In this document: positions 1 to 10,171 of the stretch, one piece after another
Layout of the letters: each line of letters begins with the position of its first letter
How positions within the stretch are numbered: position 1 is the first letter of the stretch
Origin: Pinus tabuliformis
Lineage: Eukaryota > Streptophyta > Pinopsida > Pinales > Pinaceae
Assembly (NCBI GenBank): GCA_031772625.1
Contig: CM062817.1
Span: 948,164,327 to 948,228,326, forward strand
DNA length: 64,000 nucleotides
Direction: 5' to 3'
Made by a program: the position numbers and the translations under genes
Notes under the pieces: model-generated
What the model was told of the DNA's origin: nothing
Database searches by the model: none
What the model saw: only the letters and a program-made list of their open reading frames with translations

Positions 1-41
1 CAGATGACAATTCTCAGTATGACAAGTTCAAAGGGGGAGAT
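1..41 (+). other. 3' end of a Ty1/copia internal region with polypurine tract
   Basis: A purine run, AAAGGGGGAGAT (30-41), sits directly before a TGTTGG LTR start. This is the usual plus-strand primer (polypurine tract) position of plant copia elements. The rest of the internal region, including gag and pol, lies left of the window, so the element can only be assigned from this end and its LTR. Confidence 0.8.
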
Positions 42-148
42 TGTTGGCATTATGAGACAAGTGTTGTCCTTGATGGAAAATCACACAAATGATAAATTAT
101 AGTGCAGCAAATTTATTTGATAAATTATAGTGCAACAAAGTTTCCTTC

Positions 149-490
149 ATGTAGAGAAAAGTTCACGCACTTTTATGCAGAGAAAATTTTATTCCATGTA
201 GAGAAACATTCACGCACTTTTATGCAGAGAAAAGTTTATTCCATGTAGAGAAAAGTTCACGCACTTTTATGAAGAGAAAAGTTCACGCACTTTTATGCAG
301 AGAAAAGTTTATTTCATGTAGAGAAAAGTTCACGCACTTTTGTGCAGAGAAGAGTTTATTTCATGTAGAGAAATGTTCATGCACTTTTATGCAGAGAAAA
401 GTTTATTTCATGTAGAGAAAAGTTTACGCACTTTCATGCAGAGAAAAGTTCCCTTCTTGCAAGAGAAAAGTTCACGCACTTTCATGATTG
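149..490 (+). repeat. 47-bp minisatellite in the copia LTR U3
   Basis: About six and a half imperfect copies of a unit made of two related halves: CATGTAGAGAAAAGTTCACG, then CACTTTTATGCAGAGAAAAG and TTTATTC. Units differ by point changes and by loss of half units, as expected from slippage or unequal exchange. The array lies upstream of the TATA-like box, where LTR enhancer repeats are commonly found. An enhancer role is inference only. Confidence 0.85.
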
Positions 491-630
491 GTTCATGGTA
501 TTAGTCCGACAGTTTTTGATCTTATGGTTTTGGTCCGTGGTATTGCATCCAAAAGTGTTGATCCCAAGTATTGGGTCCATGGTATTGTGTTATTATGGTT
601 TTGTCCCGTGGTATTGTGAAAGGCCTAAGA

Positions 631-638
631 CTATAAAA
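631..638 (+). promoter_or_regulatory. TATA-like box of the copia LTR
   Basis: CTATAAAAG lies about 590 bp into the LTR, downstream of the minisatellite and upstream of the hairpin cluster. It is the best core-promoter match in this LTR. Transcription would start about 30 bp further on, making the rest of the LTR R/U5. Confidence 0.5.
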
Positions 639-1393
639 GAGGAAGGAGATCATTTGGCAAAGCATCATCTGAATCATTGAATATCTGATAAAGTGCTAGA
701 TCTGGAATACTGTGATTGGGTTATGGTGCAGATCTGGATCTGATCTAAAGAGGGATCTCACCGGTTGATGGAGAACAAGATCTAAGGATAGATCGGGATC
801 AAATGGTTTGAAATGAACTATCTCTATATATTTGGTTATGCTTATTCTAGATCTATATATTGAAAAATGATCTGAACTGGGTATAACTTAAGTTTGAAAT
901 CGCTGCAAGTCATGTTTGAATATTTATAGATTTGTATGTGGGTTGGCTTTGGTGTAAGCGCGTATATATGCAGGTTTGGTTCATTATAGTAGCATATACA
1001 ATTTGAGCTATGATATTTGAAGTCACAGGTGGTTCTGGTTGTTGATGGGTTCTGATGACAATTTAAAGGTGTCAGTATTCTACATATCTTGTTTGGTTGA
1101 TTGTGTTTAGCTTCAGTATTGATGGATGAGAACCAATATTGGATCAGGATCATAATGACTCATATTTATGTGATCTGATGGACTAGATCTGGGTGCTAAC
1201 ACATATATTATCCTTGTATATGTATTGATCTGGTGTTTGGGTAATTCAGAAGATTGATTGATTATGTGCTTCAATGATATTAATGGGTCCAGTATGAAAA
1301 TTGGATGAAATGTGGCCTTTCAGATTATGATGTTGTGCTTCAGTGTATCCAGTCTGAAAATTGATGAAACGTGGTACCTGGAGGAAGAAAGGG

Positions 1394-1609
1394 AAGGTTG
1401 TAGCCTTCGATAGGTCCGCACCTACGTACTAGTACATCAGCTAGTACAAGAGCCAAGGGGGTGGTAGCTCCCTTCTAGTAGCAGTTGGAAAACAAGTAAA
1501 GGTTGGAGCATCTCAGCAGGTAGCAGCCTGCGCAAAGGGGGTTGTAGCTCCCTTCCAGGAGAGTCTGGAGAACGAGAGAAGGTTGTAGCCTTCTACAGGT
1601 AGAAGCCTG
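1394..1609 (+). other. Array of six short hairpins with related 6-nt loops
   Basis: Six perfect or near-perfect inverted repeats are visible. They are AAGG-TTGTAG-CCTT (1394-1407), AAGGGGG-TGGTAG-CTCCCTT (1455-1474), GCAGG-TAGCAG-CCTGC (1516-1531), AAGGGGG-TTGTAG-CTCCCTT (1535-1554), AGAAGG-TTGTAG-CCTTCT (1577-1594) and CAGG-TAGAAG-CCTG (1596-1609). Stems differ in sequence but stay paired, and every loop is six bases of the form TnGnAG or close to it. The block lies downstream of the TATA-like box, so it should be present in the element RNA. A role in packaging, dimerisation or translation is inference. Confidence 0.7.
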
Positions 1610-1956
1610 GGTACTAGTATAAGTCTGCACCAGTACAGAACTATTGTAAAAGGTATTTCTTATTAAAGAAGATTGAGACGACTTGCAGCAGGTGGTTTTC
1701 TCCCACATTGGGTTTCCACCTTATATCATGGTGTTCATGTGTGTGGCTTATGTGTGATGATCTGTTCTATTTTACTGCACCTGTTTACTGTTAATATGGT
1801 TGATAATGTTCTAATGCACTCATTAAGGATCAACTAACTGAATCATAAGAAGTTGTGGAAGTAGCATATATGAATCTAAATATGGAAATGAAAAAGTTTT
1901 ATTGATGTGATAATACTGATTCACCCCCCCCCCCCTCTCAGTATTATTTCCAACAA

Positions 1957-3790
1957 CATTTACTTTTACAAATTAGCCATAATTCAAATAAACTAAAAAT
2001 GTTCATGTCTACAAGTGACTAGAGGCTTGGTTTCACAGTTGTTGAGTATTTCTGGAAAAGAACTGTGTAATGGATTTTTGATTTGTCTATCCTCGCCAAT
2101 GCATTATAGTCGCAACATTACTGGCGAACAAACAAGGATCATGACACTGGATCTTAATAGATAGATGATCCCTTGGTTAATGTACTTAATCATCAAGAGA
2201 AAGGCAATACAATCTAACTTTGACCAAACCAGAAACCATTGTGCCTTATCATTTACAAGAGGGCGGGTTTGCCACTATAAAGTTCAAATAATTCTGTGGC
2301 ATGAGGGCTAGAATAGACATGTTGTCAATTAGTTACTTGGTATTCATGATTTGAAAAAGATGTTTCTTTATTTTGTGCTCGAGTTTCTTATTATCTTTTT
2401 TATTATAAATATTTATTATTTATAAAGCATTTGCAATAAATAAAAAATCGAACATATTGTATATGAGCAGAGATACCGTTTTGAATATGTTCATGGCAGA
2501 CCCATCTAAATGAGCTACATATGCTCTTATTTTCTTAAACAAGAACAAATTTTTGATAATCGAGTTCCAATCAAAGGAAATTTTTTACCTGCAACAACTA
2601 TAGTTATTGTGTAAATTACATGATAAGCCAACTTGAAAATATCAGTGGGAATGTTACAACTTATACTAGAAAATTTCGTCATCAAGGTTCTATCTGCTTT
2701 CTCCATATTTCTACAGTAGTTATTGGATGCTACTAACATAGCAGGTGCACTTGCGCATAAAGTTTCTAAAGGTTGTGTAATGTGACCAACAAATGCATTT
2801 CTATATTAAATAGCGTCTGTAGCAATACTAATTAATTCAAACAACAATCGGTAATAAGAAAACAAACAATTCATCCCACTTTAAAGAATATAAAGGATAT
2901 AATAATTTAAATGGTCCCCACATGCCAATGGGATTGGGCATTTACTTTTACAAATTAGCCATAATTCAGACAAACTAAAAATCATCATGTCTACAAGTGA
3001 CTAGAGGCTTTCACAATTGTTGAGAATTTCTGGAAAAAAACTGTGTAATGGATTTTCGATCGATCTATCCTTTCCAATCCATTATAGTCGCAACATTATT
3101 GGCAAACAAGCAGGGATCATGACACTGGATCTTAACCGATAGATGATCCCTTGTTTAATGCACTTAATCATCAAGAGAAAGGAAATACAATCTAACTATG
3201 ACCAAATCAAAAACCATTATGCCTTGTCATTTACAAGAGGGCAGGTTTTCCACTGTAAAGTTCAAATAATTTTGTGGCATGAGGGCTGGAATAGACATGT
3301 TCTCAATTACTTACTCAGTATTCATGTTTTGAAAAAGATGTTTCTTGATTTTGTGCTCGAGTTTCTTATTATATTTTTTATTATAAATATTTATTATTTA
3401 TAAAGCATTGGCAATAAAAAAGTGGGACACATTGTATACGAGCATAGATACCATTTTGAATATGTTCATGGTAGACCCGTCTAAATGAGCTGCATATGCT
3501 CTTATTTCCTTAAACAAGAACTGTTTTTTGATAATCGAGTTCCAATCAAAGGAAATTTTTTACGTGCAACAACTATAGTTATTGTGTAAATTCCATGATA
3601 AGCCACCTTCAAAATATCAGTGGGAATGTTACAAATACTAGAAAATTTCGTCATCAAGGTTCTTTCTATGTGATGCTTGCGCATAACGTTTGGTGCTCTA
3701 GCATGTACATGTAGATTGAAATGTAGTGTTTCCCCTTGGTATTTTGTTGCACATAATGGAGTCATAGAAATGACTTTTCTTATTAGCATT
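1957..3790. repeat. Tandem duplication of a unit of about 0.98 kb
   Basis: Unit 1 (1957-2937) and unit 2 (2938-3790) both begin CATTTACTTTTACAAATTAG and stay alignable to the phrase CTTGCGCATAA (about 2750 and 3680). Their tails differ. On the minus strand both contain a related short ORF (2527-2739 and 3502-3789) sharing NIPTDI, YTITIVVA and KKFPLIGTRLSK, which I do not recognise. Both also share a plus-strand palindrome-poor, AT-rich segment. No transposon signature is visible, so the origin is unknown. Old local segmental duplication is the simplest reading. Confidence 0.75.
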
Positions 3791-3885
3791 TACTAGATAA
3801 TGATTTGACTTTAGAGTCTGTTGATGTCTCTTTTCTTAGTAAAAAATTTGCCTTTCCAAGAAGTGTGTCACAAAACCTATGGAAG

Positions 3886-4785
3886 CTTTATAACCCAATA
3901 AATTATAATAATGAAAAACAAGAAAACGAACAAGTAATTAGTTGCAATTCAAGACAAGAGAAAATTGCAAAATACATGCCAAATATGAAAAGATAAAAAC
4001 CAGACCTCTATTTGTTACCAATTCATGTATGCAAATTGATACTGAGATGACTTCTATTGTAGTGTGTGATAGATAGTCTAAGATAGTTTATCTCATTTCC
4101 AAGTGGAGTTCAACAATAAGTTAGGAGTGACCCAGAATTCAGGAAGCTATGAAGTTTATAACCTGTATCTAAAGTAGGGTCTTTTCACTTCCATCATACT
4201 ATTTAGATAACTATTACCTGTATCTGTCAGGTTTCTTCTTCCCTGCCATTTTCTGTCGCATCAATGCATGATGGCCTATGGCATTGTCTACATTCTAGCA
4301 TCAAAGCTAATTTTTGATGAGAAGATTTGATAGGCATAGGTTTTCCATAATGTAAAAGTCATTAAGAAAACAACCCGTCCATCAGAGCATGTGTATTTTA
4401 ATTCATTAAGTCACTTTATTTTATCATAATATACATCAAATGTGTGGCTCGTTCCATGGGATACCATCAATATAACCAAGCATTCGAATTGATTCTCAAG
4501 ATTGATCCATCCTTCATTCCTTCCTTTTCTGTTTCATATTGCCCGAAAAAAAGACTCGGGTTTAAACATCCACATTATGCTGCACAAAAAAAAACTAAAC
4601 TTTAACTACCCTCTCAAGAGCAGATAATCCAACCACTTATAAAATATTACATGATGATGTTATAGTGTTTGATCTATTTCATTAATGAGCGTATGGAGTC
4701 CAACTTTCCAAAATATGAATCACAAATTCTATTGCCTCTTTGGTTATTAATATCTATCTGCATTCAGATTTATATATGGAGAACA
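3886..4785. repeat. Tandem array of about 0.9-kb units, unit 1
   Basis: The unit starts near AAATTATAATAATG and ends near ATATGGAGAACAATGACC. It carries shared landmarks such as GGAGTGACCCAGAATTCAGG and a short A-run near 4590. The same landmarks recur at 17,163-18,030 and 18,031-18,955. No coding region is recognised. The array is the original substrate into which a solo LTR and a LINE were later inserted. Confidence 0.8.
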
Positions 4786-4856
4786 ATGACCCCGTAAATT
4801 ATAATATTGCAAGAGAAGAAAATGAACAAGTAATTAGTAGGGATTCAGGACAAGAT
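4786..4856. repeat. Tandem array unit 2, left fragment
   Basis: The start of unit 2 matches the start of unit 3 at 18,031. It is cut at 4856 by a solo LTR, continues at 5457-5501, and is cut again by the LINE. The remainder resumes at 17,163 in register. Confidence 0.8.
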
Positions 4857-5461
4857 TTTTGTGTGTGGAGCATGATTGTTCAAAGGTCTTTGTTTCAGCT
4901 GGATGTATACCCCAAGAAGTCTTGTACACCCCTGCACACGGGGGGGTGCGGGGGGGACTTGTCCCCCCCGCGGGGGTCCGGGGGCCAGCGATCCCCTGGC
5001 GGGGGCTCGGGGGCAACGCCCCCAAAGCTAAAAACAAATGTAAAATTGCCTTGTAAAAGTATAGTAATTTGTAGTCAATTTGGGCCGCTCATTAGGCGGA
5101 TGATCTGACGGTAGAACTTATGTTTAGTTTAGGGTTTTTTGTCCTAGAAGGCAACCCCTCTCTTTGTATGAGGGTATTGTATTTGAGGCTGTGAAATGGA
5201 TGTGTATTCTGTGAGCGAGAAACAGAGAGGTGAGACTCTGAGAGAAAACAGAGGATATTACAGCAGATTTGTTGTAGGTTGTGTCTCTTCATTTTGCTGG
5301 ATAATAGAAAGGAAGGACTGGTTGTTTGGGGTGGACGTAGCCCAAACTGGGTGAACCACGTATATCTGTGTCTCTCTTGTTTTGTGCGTTTTCTATGTTT
5401 ATATTTCTGCAATATTTTATGTGTTCCATTGCTCCGTAATATATAATTTTCTAACAAAGAT
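4852..5461 (+). repeat. Solo LTR, 600 bp, with 5-bp target duplication AAGAT
   Basis: The element body is 4857-5456, flanked by AAGAT at 4852-4856 and 5457-5461. The uninterrupted version of the target is visible at about 18,085. The right end is TTCTAACA. Inside, a segment near 5330-5365 with GGTGGACGTAG and GTGAACCACGTA resembles the U5 of plant copia-type LTRs. The left end lacks a clean TG (it starts TTTTGTGTG), so the terminal bases may be degraded. No internal region is present, consistent with LTR-LTR recombination. Small ORFs over this segment are low-complexity artefacts. Confidence 0.7.
4940..5023. other. G-run block, possible quadruplex or hairpin
   Basis: Six runs of five to seven G occur within 74 bp (4940-4946, 4950-4956, 4972-4976, 4980-4984, 5001-5005, 5009-5013). 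They are interspersed with C-runs at 4963-4969 and 5019-5023 that can pair with them. The composition contrasts sharply with the AT-rich surroundings. The block belongs to the solo LTR, in its U3 half. Confidence 0.75.
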
Positions 5462-5960
5462 AAAATTGCAGAATACATGCGAAAGATAAAAAGACAAAAA
5501 CCGATGGGTCAGGGAGTCGGGAGCAGAACACCGAAGGCGAACATCAAGGGTTTCAATGAGTTGCAAACAATGTTCCTCATGGAGGGCCACAGAGGAGGGA
5601 GCGCCACTCCCTCCTACAAGGAGGCTATTGCCAGTAGAGGTAAGAAACCTCTAGAAAATGCTAGAGGTACTACAAAGGAAGGGAAAAGAAATATGGAAGA
5701 GGAGACAGTAGGAGCCAAAACTAAGGAAAACAATGGCACAAAGGACAAGGAGGTAGAAGACAAAAAACAGGGAACTAAAGACAAAAAGCAAAAGGGACCC
5801 ATCAAACCTAAATCTGAGATCAAACCCAGAGTTATTTTAAACGACCCTGCTTTGCAAGCACACAGGGATCACATGCAGACATATGCTATTATCTGTAAGT
5901 TCATGGGACTATGGCCCGCGGAAAAAGCATTACAGAAATGGATCAAATATCACTGGAAAC

Positions 5961-6996
5961 TGTTATAGACATTTTTGGGCACTGCAACCCCAATCATACA
6001 TGTCCATAAACCAAGGGATCCTAAGTCCCTAAAAGTGTTTCTTCACACCCTAAAGGAACAAGGTCAGCTGATTACATCATCTCCCAGAAGTTCTCCATAG
6101 AAAATTGCTCAGAACTGGTCAAAGCTGGACCATACAGACTACCCAGTGTAGAGGGTGTGATGCATCTCACCTACTCAGTGTAAAGTGTACGATGCATACT
6201 GGAAAGCTCTTCTGTAGGGTGTGATGAGTGAGAGTAGACAAACATCAGAGACAGTTTGCAAGGTGGATCGTCATGGAATCTTCCAGAAACTTCTCCTGTA
6301 ACACTTGCCTCTCTGAATTCGCCCAGGGATGAGTAAGATATCATCAATCTCCAAGTGGAATCAAGAACTATCAGAGAGAGAACACTAATCAAAATCCTAG
6401 ATGCTGAATCACCCCCCCTGCAATCATCTATATATGGATCCCTCATCACAGAGATTCAGAGGCTGGAATTTTGTATCTTGTAAAGAAGTGTTGTTGGTTT
6501 CTTGGTGGAATATCATAGTGTTGGGTGATCTAAGCTTTTCATGAGGTGAAGAAGGGCTTTCATGCTAGGAGGATGACACTGGGTCAAATCAATGGGTTGT
6601 CATCCTCTCTTCTAATCTTTATATCAATAAATCTATTCATGTTTTCCTCCACATTCTTGTATGTCTGATAGTATATGCATTTGTGTGGTCAATATATATC
6701 TAGTCCTATATTGTTTATGATTGTAGATCTTTGCAATTTGAAGGTATTATGCTGCTTTGACTTTACAGGTACTCTTTGAAGCGGAACGGTCAAGGGAGAA
6801 GCGGCAAAGACCGGTCGATGAGGAGAAGAAACAAGAAAAGAACCAAGCGAAGGATTGAGGTTGGTATTCTTTGATCTTCTCCTATCTACTTCTCATAAAG
6901 GAAAATGAGAGTAACTTTAATCTGTTTGTTTCTAAGATAGATACCCGTCTTAGTGGGACTAGTAGCTCTGCATAGACACTAGATTTCCCAATAACA
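5961..6996 (+). repeat. 5' LTR of element B
   Basis: 1036 bp, TGTTAT to ATAACA. It includes short imperfect repeats around GGGTGTGATGCATCTCACC and a TATA-rich stretch near 6690 (TCAATATATATCTAG). It aligns end to end with 12,813-13,847. Confidence 0.93.
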
Positions 6997-6999
6997 AAA

Positions 7000-7017
7000 T
7001 GGTGACTCCACTGGGGA
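7000..7017 (+). other. Primer-binding site of element B
   Basis: TGGTGACTCCACTGGGGA begins three bases after the LTR. It has the TGG start required to pair with a CCA-ended tRNA. The sequence resembles binding sites of Tat/Ogre-type gypsy elements. I cannot assign the tRNA with certainty. Confidence 0.6.
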
Positions 7018-8737
7018 GCGAATAGATTGTTTGCTTGTCTATATTTGTTTGCTTTATAAACTTACAAACGGGGCCTGAAGTTAAGCCAGCTAGCCTTCGA
7101 ATTGCATTTGCTATGCAAGTGCAAAGAAGAACAATGTTGCTTCAGTCTATCTCTGGGTTTTGTTTATAAACTGAACAATCGATTTGCAAACATCCTAATT
7201 GCCCTACTGGTGGCTCTAGTAACCTCATTAGATCAGCCCCTGTGATTTCTATTTACTGACTATCATTAGCTCAGCCTAAATCCCGGAACTGAGCTGCAAA
7301 CTGTGACCAAAAACCAAGTTGAAGTCTCGTCCCTGGACCATCGCACTTTCTCCTCTTGGGAATCTGGATGCATCACACCTCCCATGTGCAGTAGGTGCAC
7401 TGCATCGCACTTTCCCTGTGTTGCAGGTGCGCTGATCAGACAAGACCTCTTCTGCTCTCAGATTTTGGTTTTGTGTTCACTCTCTTCAGCTTTATTCAGG
7501 AGTTTTGCTGTCTGTGATCAGTATACCACTGTGGAAACTCCCTTCCTTTGCATGATTCCGCCTCCATAGTACAAAGAATTGTGAATGTTTTTATGTATTG
7601 TGCGCCATTTACAGTTCTCTTTTACAAAAAGTAGCATAATCAAACTGTCGTCTTTTGATTTGAAAGTGTCGCAAGTGTCGTTTTCAGTCAAAGAAAAGAA
7701 TTCTATTGTTCTTGATGGTCGATTATACAGTTACTCTTGTATTTGATTTGAATTAGTAGTTTTTCAAGTGTCGAAAGCAGTTTTCAATTCAAAATAGCAA
7801 AGTGTCGTCATTATCTTCCTTTCGTTTTGAAGAGAAATTTGTTAGTACTGTCGATTTGAAAAGATAATTCAGATTTGTACTTAGAATTTTTCTTGTCATT
7901 CACACATTAAGAAAGCTGAAAACAAATACGTGCATGTGCATTTGCATTTAGACTACTTGTTGGTTTGATTTAGGATAGTGCATCTAGTGTGTGCTCTCTG
8001 ATCTATGTTGAAAGAATATCATCTCTCTTTCTTTAGTAGCTAGGATTTTCATTGCAAAAAGAAAATTAAATTATTGTTTATCATCTTAGATTGCATTTTA
8101 GGAATTATATATCTACATCACGCGGTGAACCTAAAAGGAAAATTTCTTAAGAAAGATCAACTGTAAAATAAATTCAATGAACATAAAAATGCTTTGGAAC
8201 CTAACGCACAACATCTAGAAGTCTAGGCTAGAGACGTATTCTGGCGTCGTAAAGCCTAGTAACTATCACTTTCATTGTTGGTTGGGTGATTCCTCCTCTT
8301 TGAGACGACAAGTGCCAGTATGGACTTGTGCTCCCACGTACCATCGAGTATATATTGGGAGACCACAATAGGCTATATCCTTTATCCATAGGAAGTCGTG
8401 TCTGCCGCCCTATCGATCGCAATGCACTGAACACAGCATTCGGGAAGATTGACTGTCATACTATAAAAAGTATTCTACAATTTTGCGATTGGTTTGGTAA
8501 TCCCTCTGTCTAGATTTCCAGAGTAGTCTCTTTCATTCCTTTTCAGACTCCTTAAAGGAAGAGGTCCATCTGAGCACTTGTCAGTTCAGGCTCATTACAA
8601 ATCGAAGGTAACTAGAGTCATCTTTTGTTTTTTCTTGACTCTTAAAAATTGAAAAAAAAAATTGTGTCAAAGCATCTAAAATTTATTTTAATCAGAAAAA
8701 TATCACTATTCCCGCATTGGTCTTAGGTTGAGGAAAA
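7018..8737 (+). other. Untranslated leader of element B, no gene seen
   Basis: 1.7 kb between the primer-binding site and the first gag-like sequence. Only short unrelated ORFs occur. A potential start near 8738 (MESTNQGFPLGGNPSPF) is closed by TGA after 19 codons. It probably marks the original gag start, with most of gag deleted. Confidence 0.5.
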
Positions 8738-8817
8738 TGGAGTCCACCAACCAAGGATTCCCCCTTGGAGGAAATCCTAGTCCTTTCTCCTCTTGAGGAG
8801 ATGTTGGTGCACCTCAT

Positions 8818-10171
8818 ATGGCCACATTGTCACTTCCAGGATTGACGATTGGCTTGCCAGTATGGCTCTTCTCGACCTTCGTCGTTCAGAACACCGTGAT
8901 TCCTAAACAATCAAGTCAGCAACTAGATGATACTAAAGTTACCCCCCAACCTTCTACTTCATCTGATTCTCCCTCTCCTCCTTCCTCTTCACTTAATGAA
9001 GCTGGTAAAGCCAAAAATCAAGTAACTAAGAAGGATAAGAAGGGGAAGGAGAAGAAAGAGAAGAAGAAGGAGGAGCCAAAGGCAAAAAGGGGTAACTGGG
9101 CATCGTCTAGTGAAAATCCACACACCACACCGTCCAAACCTAAATCTCCATGTGTCATTTGCAAAGGAGACCACTATCATCAAGATTGTCCTTGCGTCCC
9201 TCATATCTTAAGGGACTGGCCTCCTCGTTTGCACAATCTGGTGTCATCAACCTCTGAAGATCATGTTGAAAGTACACCATCAAAGCATTTGGACAGAAAA
9301 GGAAATGTAAATTTCATTGTAAATTGTGTGAAGGCGATCACATCGTCCACCATTGTCCCTTCCTATACAAAGCTAAAAGAGTCTTGGATAACTGTCCTGC
9401 TTCAATGCTATGGCTTCCTCCTGGATACAAGAAACTCTTGCCGAGTCCATCACTAGTTGAAAATCTGACCGACACGCCATTCTGGTTGGTCGAAGCATCT
9501 GTCATTGAAGATAAACCTGCTGAATCCATACCAGACGAAAGTCAAAGGGTTGAGGCGGCAGTCGACCCGGTCTTGTCTTCGGAAGGTCCATCTTCAGATG
9601 ATACAATCACCGAAGAGAATGAGAACGAAACCGTTCAAATTCTTTTCGTAAACATAGACTCCGACAAACATGGGGGCAATCTACCTGTTCCTTTACCGCA
9701 AGAAGGAATTTCGTTAGAGTCATATCCGGCTGTCTATTCGGTCCCACCTCCAAGCAACCTAGTTGTTGCCTTCGATTGGAATCTACTAGGCAAACCTCGT
9801 TTACCAGCCAGTGTACTATTCCAAATCATTGTACAAGCTTACAAAATGGTCATGGTCGGTACCATCATAGATGAAGGGGCTTCTGTGAGTATCCTTTCCT
9901 CAACTGCTTGGAAAGCACTTGGTTCGCCATCGCTTCTGCCTGAGATGAGAAATTTGACAGGCTTCGACAAAGGAACCAGTCGACCATTAGGGATCCTTCC
10001 CAATGTACCTATAACATTGAGAAGGAAAACTGTTTATATGAACGTAATGGTAGTCCAAGGACCTCTAGATTATAATCTACTCCTTGGACGCAACTATATT
10101 TATAGCATGGGAGCCATTGTCTCCTCACTCTTTAGAGTAATGTGTTTTCTGCATGAAGGCCGAGTGGTCTA
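8818..10171 (+). pseudogene. Gag C-terminus with two zinc knuckles and aspartic protease of element B
   Basis: The first frame (8818-9456) has a Pro/Ser-rich part, a Lys/Glu-rich part and a knuckle, CVICKGDHYHQDC. A one-base frameshift near 9290 leads to a second frame (to 10,171) with CKLCEGDHIVHHC. Both knuckles read CX2CX3HX4C, one residue shorter than the usual CX2CX4HX4C. The second frame continues through an acidic linker to a retropepsin-like fold. This has TIIDEGASVSIL near residue 180, in place of D-T/S-G, and YNLLLGR before the end. Gag would package RNA and the protease would cut the polyprotein. Downstream pol is missing, so the ORF is a gag-protease remnant. Confidence 0.8.

Larger units (their letters stand above)
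42..1955 (+). repeat. 3' LTR of a Ty1/copia retrotransposon, about 1.9 kb
   Basis: The repeat starts TGTTGG and ends CCAACA, a 6-bp terminal inverted repeat, and follows a polypurine tract. Downstream sequence (ACATTTACTTTTAC) resembles the start of the next host repeat unit at 2938, so the right boundary is well supported. Inside are a 47-bp minisatellite (149-490), a TATA-like box (about 631), a cluster of hairpins (1394-1609) and a run of 12 C near the end (1924-1935). No long ORF is present. The partner 5' LTR is outside the window, so this could also be a solo LTR with a short internal remnant. Confidence 0.85.

Noticed and set aside
149..490. Regular repeats that could suggest a CRISPR array
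   Set aside because: Units are contiguous with no unique spacers, lie in a plant LTR, and vary as a minisatellite does.
4740..5108. ORFs of 65-122 codons across the GC-rich block on both strands
   Set aside because: They arise from G/C runs without stops, cross the solo-LTR boundary, and resemble no protein family.
5092..5478. 128-codon minus-strand ORF over the solo LTR
   Set aside because: It spans the LTR and its flank, is antisense to the LTR, and has no recognisable domain.
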